Assembly (NCBI GenBank): GCA_034433375.1
Contig: DAOUAQ010000068.1
Coordinates: 1 to 10,849 of the forward strand
Origin: DSWT01 sp034433375
GTDB lineage: Bacteria > Chloroflexota > Anaerolineae > B4-G1 > SLSP01
Direction of reading: 5' to 3'
Length of the DNA: 10,849 nt
The notes beneath the pieces were generated by a model that saw nothing but the letters and a program-made list of their open reading frames with translations, was not told the DNA's origin and ran no database searches. Below are positions 6,509 through 10,849 of this stretch, piece after piece (positions within the stretch are counted from its first letter, which is position 1; the number at the start of each line of letters is the position of its first letter). A program made the position numbers and the translations under genes.

Positions 6509-6537
6509 AGCGGCGGGAGAGGTCTTCTCCCGCCGCT
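6509..6537 (-). terminator. Hairpin terminator after the 906-aa gene
   Basis: A perfect 12-bp stem (AGCGGCGGGAGA 6509-6520 with 6526-6537) around a 5-base loop, about 70 bases past the stop of the 906-aa gene and upstream of the promoter for the next cluster. The sequence after it on the minus strand (CGTTATATG) has only a loose U-tract, so it may need a factor or act as an mRNA 3'-end stabiliser. Confidence 0.65.
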
Positions 6538-6607
6538 GTTGCCAAACCTGGTGTGCGTTTACCTGATCCGCATCTTCACAACTCAGGCTTTGTCAGAGAC
6601 ACCGTCC

Positions 6608-9328
6608 TTATGGCGTCCAGCACTGTTCAACCAGCTTGTAATTCCCCGAGGGCAAGGCAAAGCTCCACAGTGTTTTCTCGAGGAAACGATTCCACTTGCC
6701 AAAAGCCTTGAGTTCGGCAAACGCTACCAGCGAGCCGTTCAAAGCGGAGATCTGCAAGGGCACCAGCGCGCAAGCCTTGAAATTATCCATCAGGTTATAG
6801 GCAGCGGTGACCGTGGGTGGTATCTTGACCGCGATGATATCGGTTTCCATCGCCACGCCGCCGCGCAATCGCAAAAGCTGGGCATAGCCGGAAGCTGTGC
6901 CGCGCAGCGAAGCTTGCGGCGTGATGTTCAACTCGCCGGTCATATTCAATGGATTACACATACTCCAATTGTAGTGATAGTCCATCTTGAAATTGCCGTC
7001 TATCTTCAATCCCACGCCAACCACCAGCGCGCCCCAAACCGGATACTGGAAATTCGCGTTGTAGATGTCGCGGGTGGAATTGTAGATGTTCTCGGTTTTA
7101 CTCGCCGCACAACTCAAGTCTTGCACTTCATCCTTGAGGGTCTTGCCAAAGATAATCAACCGGACGCCAAACTGTTGGAAATTAGTGTCTTTGGGCTTGC
7201 TCCACGCCTGGGCGGTGAGCAGCTTCTTTTCAATCTCGAAGTTGAAGTGCACAGCCCTCAGATAGAAATTGACTTCCTGCATCGCTTGCAATTCCAGGCG
7301 CGAGGCGAAAGGCGGGCTGGCCATCAGGACATGACCGGGGGCGCTGCCGCCAACGCGCTGACCGCCGAATTCCTTCGTCCAGGTTTTCTGGAAAATTCCT
7401 CCCTGGGGTGTGGGGTAGCTGTTGAGAAAATCCTTGACAGCCTGGGCGCCTACCGGACTGACGCCGCCCTTGTGATTTTTGAGCGCCAGCGCCGCGCCTT
7501 GTTTGACAAACGGACTGATACTTTCGTCCTCTAGTGCAGCAATCAAGATGCTTTCCACTTCTTGACCGGGCACTTCCTGCAATGCCTGGTAAGCCGTCCA
7601 CTGCACACGCGGAGACGGGTGATCGAAATAGGCGCTCACAATGCCGGGCAAGCCGCTGTTGGCCGTATTGCCCAGAGCGGTCAACAGCAACTCGACCTCC
7701 TCATCTGTGCCGGCGCTATTCAGCCGCGTGCGCAAATCAACGTAAATCTCCGTGGCGCTGAGTGGCTGAGTGTTGGACAGCGTGCTGGCTATCGCCCCCC
7801 AGGCCAGCGTTGCCATCCTGGCGTGGGTGGTCACCACCGAGCTGTTCATAAGCGTGTGCATCATGTCCAGGACTACAGGCGCCGGTTCCTTGACCAGCGC
7901 CAGGTTGATGATTGCCTGTTCCTGTAGCGTGGTAGAAATCACCGCGGTTTGTGGATCGGCGGGGTCGAGCAGACCGGCCAGAACGGCTTGCGAGCCGGGC
8001 GAGCCTTCATAGCCGAGTAGATCGATGTAGATGCGCGCCACTTCTTCCTGATCCAGGGTGTGCAGTAAGCGCATGTGGAGTTCGCCTGGCGCAACGCCGG
8101 TGTCATCGGCGCTCAAGATCAGCGTCATACGATAAAACAGATCGAGATTGGTGGGATCGGCCTCCAAAGCATCGAATTCCGCGGCCAGGTCGAGCGTTGC
8201 CAGATCAATGCCCAGCGATGGTTCCACAGGCGCATCGAATTCGATGCCCAGACCGCCGCTTTGATACGCGGAAAAATCCAGCCCGCTCAAGGCCTGTGCT
8301 GGCAGATCTTCGATCTGCAACAGTCTGAGCGAACCGCTCGTGCTGGACGTGTTCCAGACGGCCACACCTTCTATCGTCTCTGGATCGAGCGCCTGCACAT
8401 CTTCGGAGCGAATCACCTCGTGGAATCTGACGTGGCTGAAAACGCCCGTGGCGCGATCCAGCGTCATGTGAATCGTGTTGTTCAGCATATAACTGGGAAT
8501 ATCGCCTTGCGTGATAAAATTCTGAAAGACGTCTTGGTCAATCGTCTTAGTGAGCTGCAAGCCGGCATGGGTCAATTGCGCTGCATACTCAGCGGTATAG
8601 GTTCCTTGCGCGGAGATTTCGGGCGCAGTATAGGCGTCATCAGCCTGGAGCGTGGCCTGGAGCGAATTCAAGATACCCTTGAGCAAGTTCACGGCCACCA
8701 GTTGCGCCGTCGGAGCGTTCGACACTTCCAGAATGACCCCATCCGCGCGCTGCTTGAATACGACCGGCGTTTGCAAATCGCCCAAAAGGTCGGCGTCATC
8801 CACGAACGCATCGGGTTCGTCACCGTTGACAACGCACAGCACCGGATCAACAAAGCTGATATTTCCAACAAAAACGTCGTCCCCTTCCTTGCCGGCGATG
8901 CTGACCCGTACCGTTCCCCGCACCACCGAGGTGTTTGGCGACTCTTCACGATACCCCTCACTGTCGAGTTTACCGGCGACGACATCCGTCGTCATCTGGT
9001 ACTGGTACACATACGCCTTCCCCACAACGTACTGAAGTTCGCGCAACATTGGCGATGGGGGAACAACAGCGCCTTCCATTGCAGCACTCACCAGAGGCAA
9101 ATACACGAAGTTGGTGATAGGAAGGCATGGTTCGATTGTTGCGCGCGCTGCTTCGAGCTGTGTCGGTGCTAAAACCGCGTCCCCAGATGGTGCTATTGGT
9201 GATGATTGGGGCATTACAGTAGGTGAGGCTGCCAGTACAGATGGCCCGGTTAGAAATAACTGAGAGGTTGATGATATTAAGAGAAGGATAGCCAGGAACC
9301 GCCAGAGCTTTTTATAAACTGCCTTCAT
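6608..9328 (-). CDS. Secreted 906-aa protein: vitellogenin-N/lipid-transfer-like module plus HEAT-like repeats
   Basis: Numbering from the chosen start. A signal peptide (KK near the N-terminus, hydrophobic WRFLAILLLI at 9-18, cleavage expected near VLA-AS at 31-35) directs export. It has no lipobox Cys, so it is not a lipoprotein. Residues ~99-395 are beta-rich and resemble the N-terminal module of large lipid transfer proteins: YVVGKAYVYQYQMT (100-113) matches the family's 'GK.YvY.Y' strand; GTVRVSIAG follows; EISAQGTYTAEY (237-248) and LTKTIDQD (259-266) match the 'G.C/Y...Y....LTKT' segment. Residues ~390-635 are helical HEAT-like units, as in the lipovitellin superhelix, e.g. HPSPRVQWTAYQALQEVP and ISPFVKQGAALALKNHKGG. 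Residues ~650-906 are beta-rich (VNFYLRAVHFNFEIEKKLL, LEKTLWSFALPSGNYKL) and contain four of the six Cys. ATG 9326-9328 has GGAGG 6 bases upstream; the in-frame ATG at 9340 overlaps that SD and was rejected. Lipid binding outside the cytosol is inference. Confidence 0.65.
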   Translation of the reverse strand: MKAVYKKLWRFLAILLLISSTSQLFLTGPSVLAASPTVMPQSSPIAPSGDAVLAPTQLEAARATIEPCLPITNFVYLPLVSAAMEGAVVPPSPMLRELQYVVGKAYVYQYQMTTDVVAGKLDSEGYREESPNTSVVRGTVRVSIAGKEGDDVFVGNISFVDPVLCVVNGDEPDAFVDDADLLGDLQTPVVFKQRADGVILEVSNAPTAQLVAVNLLKGILNSLQATLQADDAYTAPEISAQGTYTAEYAAQLTHAGLQLTKTIDQDVFQNFITQGDIPSYMLNNTIHMTLDRATGVFSHVRFHEVIRSEDVQALDPETIEGVAVWNTSSTSGSLRLLQIEDLPAQALSGLDFSAYQSGGLGIEFDAPVEPSLGIDLATLDLAAEFDALEADPTNLDLFYRMTLILSADDTGVAPGELHMRLLHTLDQEEVARIYIDLLGYEGSPGSQAVLAGLLDPADPQTAVISTTLQEQAIINLALVKEPAPVVLDMMHTLMNSSVVTTHARMATLAWGAIASTLSNTQPLSATEIYVDLRTRLNSAGTDEEVELLLTALGNTANSGLPGIVSAYFDHPSPRVQWTAYQALQEVPGQEVESILIAALEDESISPFVKQGAALALKNHKGGVSPVGAQAVKDFLNSYPTPQGGIFQKTWTKEFGGQRVGGSAPGHVLMASPPFASRLELQAMQEVNFYLRAVHFNFEIEKKLLTAQAWSKPKDTNFQQFGVRLIIFGKTLKDEVQDLSCAASKTENIYNSTRDIYNANFQYPVWGALVVGVGLKIDGNFKMDYHYNWSMCNPLNMTGELNITPQASLRGTASGYAQLLRLRGGVAMETDIIAVKIPPTVTAAYNLMDNFKACALVPLQISALNGSLVAFAELKAFGKWNRFLEKTLWSFALPSGNYKLVEQCWTP

Positions 9329-9333
9329 TTTGT

Positions 9334-9338
9334 CCTCC
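9334..9338 (-). promoter_or_regulatory. Shine-Dalgarno that sets the start of the 906-aa gene
   Basis: GGAGG followed by GACAAA and then ATG (9326-9328). The same GGAGGACAAAATG string precedes deoC, which supports this start over the in-frame ATG at 9338-9340, whose own upstream sequence is AT-rich without an SD. Confidence 0.75.
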
Positions 9339-9378
9339 ATAGTATTTTTTAATTTATAACATTTATATTATAAATATC

Positions 9379-9407
9379 ATTTTAATATATAAATTCTATC
9401 TTGTCAA
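9379..9407 (-). promoter_or_regulatory. Near-consensus sigma70-type promoter for the 906-aa gene
   Basis: On the minus strand a perfect -35 TTGACA (9402-9407), exactly 17 bases, then TAAAAT as -10 (9379-9384). The surrounding 9341-9400 is strikingly A/T-rich (about 85-90%) against a G+C-rich background, as expected for a strong promoter. Transcription should begin near 9372, giving a leader of roughly 45 bases. Confidence 0.75.
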
Positions 9408-9428
9408 GAACAAAAGATACCCTATAAT
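9401..9428 (+). promoter_or_regulatory. Promoter for lspA, back-to-back with the 906-aa gene promoter
   Basis: On the plus strand TTGTCA (9401-9406), 16 bases, then a perfect TATAAT (9423-9428). Its -35 overlaps that of the divergent promoter: CTTGTCAAG (9400-9408) is palindromic apart from its central base and reads as a -35 in both directions. The predicted start near 9435 leaves a leader of about 94 bases before the lspA ATG. I see no riboswitch or stable structure in the leader. Confidence 0.65.
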
Positions 9429-9528
9429 CACTCCTCAAGTTGGGGATAAGGCAAAAGCGCGGCTCGCGTGGGGAATTTTAGGACTGTGGTATTTTTCACC
9501 GCACCGAAAACGCACAAACGACAAAACA

Positions 9529-10020
9529 ATGAAAACCAATCGAAAAATCTTGTTCATTCTCGTCATCGTCTGCGCGTGCGTGGGATGCGACCAGGCGACA
9601 AAGGCTATCGCCAAGCAACATCTGAGCGCCATAGCGCCCATCTACGCGCTGAGTGGTACAGTGGTGCTTCACTACACGGAAAATCAAGGCTCATTTCTGG
9701 GGCTGGGCGCGAGGTTGCCGGAGTCGGTACGCTTCTGGGTGTTCGTCGTGCTCGCGGGACTGCTGGTTGTGGGGATGCTCAGCTTCGTGCTCATCTCGCG
9801 CGAGCTGAACAGCGCAGGTATCGCCGGCTCGGCGTTGATCATTGGCGGCGGGGCCGGCAATCTCATTGACCGCATCACCCACAACGGCGCAGTCGTGGAT
9901 TTTCTCAACATCGGGATCGGCAACGTGCGCACGGGCATCTTCAATATGGCGGACGTCGCCATCATGGCCGGCATTGGGCTATTACTCATCGAGGCGTGGC
10001 GGCGCGAGGAGACACGCTGA
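9529..10020 (+). CDS. lspA: Lipoprotein signal peptidase (signal peptidase II), 163 aa
   Basis: LspA is the inner-membrane aspartyl protease that removes the signal peptide from lipidated prolipoproteins. All family landmarks are present: GCDQATKAIAKQHL (19-32), ENQGSFLGLG (51-60), the GGGAGNLIDRI loop (106-116), AVVDFLNIGIG (121-131) and FNMADVAIMAG (138-148). The catalytic aspartates should be D124 (in VVDF) and D142 (in NMAD). Four hydrophobic segments lie at about 7-18, 68-88, 97-107 and 143-154, as expected for a four-helix membrane protein. Length is typical. The N-terminal helix carries three Cys (C15, C17, C20), a mild oddity. ATG 9529-9531 is the only plausible start in frame, yet the sequence before it (ACGACAAAACA) has no Shine-Dalgarno, unlike its neighbours, so initiation may depend on an unstructured A-rich leader. 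It is divergent from the 906-aa secreted-protein gene and followed 36 bases on by a small Cys-containing gene. Confidence 0.97.
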   Translation: MKTNRKILFILVIVCACVGCDQATKAIAKQHLSAIAPIYALSGTVVLHYTENQGSFLGLGARLPESVRFWVFVVLAGLLVVGMLSFVLISRELNSAGIAGSALIIGGGAGNLIDRITHNGAVVDFLNIGIGNVRTGIFNMADVAIMAGIGLLLIEAWRREETR

Positions 10021-10056
10021 AAATAGACATATCGAGTGCTCAAAGGAGAAAATGCA

Positions 10057-10224
10057 ATGGATCAAAACGTAGTGAATGTACCCCGTTGTGCCGATTGCCC
10101 AATCAGAAAGCGGGCCGAAGCCAAACCGCAAACCTTCTTCGCCAAACTATGGCGCTGGCACACCACATGGTGCCCCGGCTGGAAAGCGTATCAGACGTAC
10201 CTGGCACAGCAGAACCCGAATTAA
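10057..10224 (+). CDS. Small Cys-containing protein of unknown function, 55 aa
   Basis: A short gene that looks real: ATG 10057-10059 is preceded by AAAGGAGAAAATGCA, with AGGAG 8 bases away, and it lies 36 bases after lspA on the same strand. An in-frame GTG at 10036 would add 7 residues but has no SD. The product starts MDQNVVNVPRCADCPIRKRA and ends in a Trp-rich stretch FAKLWRWHTTWCPGWKAYQ then TYLAQQ. It has three Cys (CADC at 11-14 and WCPGW) and one His in HTTWC. A CxxC with a following H..xC could bind a metal, with one ligand set HxxxC, or form a disulfide; no family is recognised. There is no signal peptide; it is soluble or loosely membrane-associated. Its stop codon is 2 bases from that of queA on the other strand, so there is no room for a terminator between them. 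Co-transcription with lspA is likely. Confidence 0.72.
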   Translation: MDQNVVNVPRCADCPIRKRAEAKPQTFFAKLWRWHTTWCPGWKAYQTYLAQQNPN

Positions 10225-10226
10225 CC

Positions 10227-10849
10227 TCACAACATCAACGTCGCGTCCCCAAACGAAAAAAAGCGATAACGCTGCGCAATGGCCTCGGCGTAGGCGCGGC
10301 GGATGTTCTCTTCGCCCGCGAAGGCCATCACCAGCGCCAGGAGCGTGCTCTTGGGCAGGTGGAAATTGGTGATCATCGCATCCACGACGCGAAAGCGAAA
10401 ACCGGGTGTGATGTAGAGGTCGGTGAAGCCCTCGAACGGCGCGAGTGGACGCCAGGGACACGCGCCGCCGGGAGCATCATCCGCTGTTTGCAATAGGCCG
10501 CGCCGGGCCGCCGTCTCCAGCACGCGCACGCTCGTCGTCCCCACGGCGATGACGCGCCCGCCCATCACCTTCGCGCGGTTGATCTGCTCGGCAACAGACA
10601 GGCCGAGGCTGCCCCATTCGGTGTGGATGCGGTGTTCTTCGATAGCGTCTTCGGTAATGGGGCGGAAGGTATCCAGCCCGACGTGTAGCGTGACGAAAGC
10701 GAATCCCACACCCCGGTCGCGCAGCGCGAGCAACAACTCCGACGTGAAATGCAGCCCGGCAGTCGGGGCCGCCGCACTGCCCAACGTGTGCGAGTAGACG
10801 GTCTGGTAGCGTTCGGGATCGCGCAGCGGTTCGTGGATGTAAGGCGGCA
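10227..10849 (-). CDS. queA: tRNA preQ1(34) S-adenosylmethionine ribosyltransferase-isomerase, C-terminal part (start lies right of the window)
   Basis: QueA transfers and isomerises the ribosyl part of S-adenosylmethionine onto preQ1 in the tRNA wobble position, making epoxyqueuosine. The frame is open to the right edge; about 207 of roughly 340 residues are visible. They begin PPYIHEPLRDPERYQTVYSH and continue into the invariant GSAAAPTAGLHFT, then VTLHVGLDTFRPI, EEHRIHTEW, RVIAVGTTSVRVLET (the family TTxxRxLE block), PGFRFRVVDAMITNFHLPKS and TLLALVMAFAG, and end RYRFFSFGDATLML with a TGA at 10227-10229. These are the conserved C-terminal motifs in the right order, so the call is firm. The TTG at 10782-10784 is internal, not a start. 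No other queuosine gene (tgt, queG) is in view; tgt often sits beside queA, but it would lie outside this window. Confidence 0.96.
   Translation of the reverse strand, partial: PPYIHEPLRDPERYQTVYSHTLGSAAAPTAGLHFTSELLLALRDRGVGFAFVTLHVGLDTFRPITEDAIEEHRIHTEWGSLGLSVAEQINRAKVMGGRVIAVGTTSVRVLETAARRGLLQTADDAPGGACPWRPLAPFEGFTDLYITPGFRFRVVDAMITNFHLPKSTLLALVMAFAGEENIRRAYAEAIAQRYRFFSFGDATLML

Noticed and set aside
9329..9340. ATG 9338-9340 as the start of the 906-aa protein
   Set aside because: It would put the only SD inside the coding sequence and add four residues (MEDK) before a normal signal peptide start.
9435..9641. Minus-strand open frame across the lspA leader
   Set aside because: No SD, mostly antisense to the lspA leader and start, no recognisable protein pattern.
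1..10849. Mobile elements, CRISPR arrays, tRNA/rRNA genes, phage or toxin-antitoxin genes
   Set aside because: No transposase or integrase motifs, no regularly spaced repeat-spacer arrays, no tRNA cloverleaf or rRNA signature; the repeats present are short and local.

Overview
The window (about 58% G+C by eye) looks like chromosomal DNA of an environmental bacterium, most plausibly a Chloroflexota (Anaerolineae/Caldilineae-like). That placement is an inference from gene style and neighbourhood, not from a marker gene. There are no tRNA or rRNA genes, CRISPR arrays, insertion sequences or phage genes. Almost all of it is packed protein-coding DNA with short spacers and strong Shine-Dalgarno (SD) sequences.

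Layout. (1) 1-414 (+) is the C-terminal end of an AIM24-family protein. It faces the next cluster across a perfect hairpin terminator (434-465). (2) 483-6400 is a run of six genes on the minus strand. In transcription order they are: a 608-aa uncharacterised protein that looks like a six-hairpin glycosidase; a 220-aa protein made of four repeats resembling the C-terminal domain of ribosomal protein L7/L12; a ROK sugar kinase; deoxyribose-phosphate aldolase (deoC); a 350-aa beta-rich protein resembling CrtC/AttH lipocalin-type hydratases; and a small SCP2 sterol-carrier-like protein. The first three sit tightly together behind a recognisable promoter, deoC probably has its own promoter, and the last two follow it closely. 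The first half reads as carbohydrate processing (glycan-active protein, sugar kinase, sugar-phosphate aldolase), the last two genes as lipid handling. (3) 6608-9328 (-) encodes a 906-aa secreted protein. Its N-terminal half resembles the lipid-binding N-terminal module of animal large lipid transfer proteins (vitellogenin/MTP/apoB), followed by HEAT-like helical repeats and a beta-rich C-terminus. It is the most interesting item here. (4) 9529-10224 (+) holds lspA (lipoprotein signal peptidase) and a 55-aa Cys-containing protein of unknown function. lspA is divergent from the 906-aa gene, and the two predicted promoters share one palindromic -35 element. (5) 10227-10849 (-) is the C-terminal part of queA (queuosine tRNA modification), convergent with the small gene, their stop codons two bases apart.

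Firm calls are deoC, ROK, lspA, queA, SCP2 and AIM24. The vitellogenin-N-like, CrtC/AttH-like and six-hairpin calls rest on pattern recognition and would need profile or structure searches to confirm.
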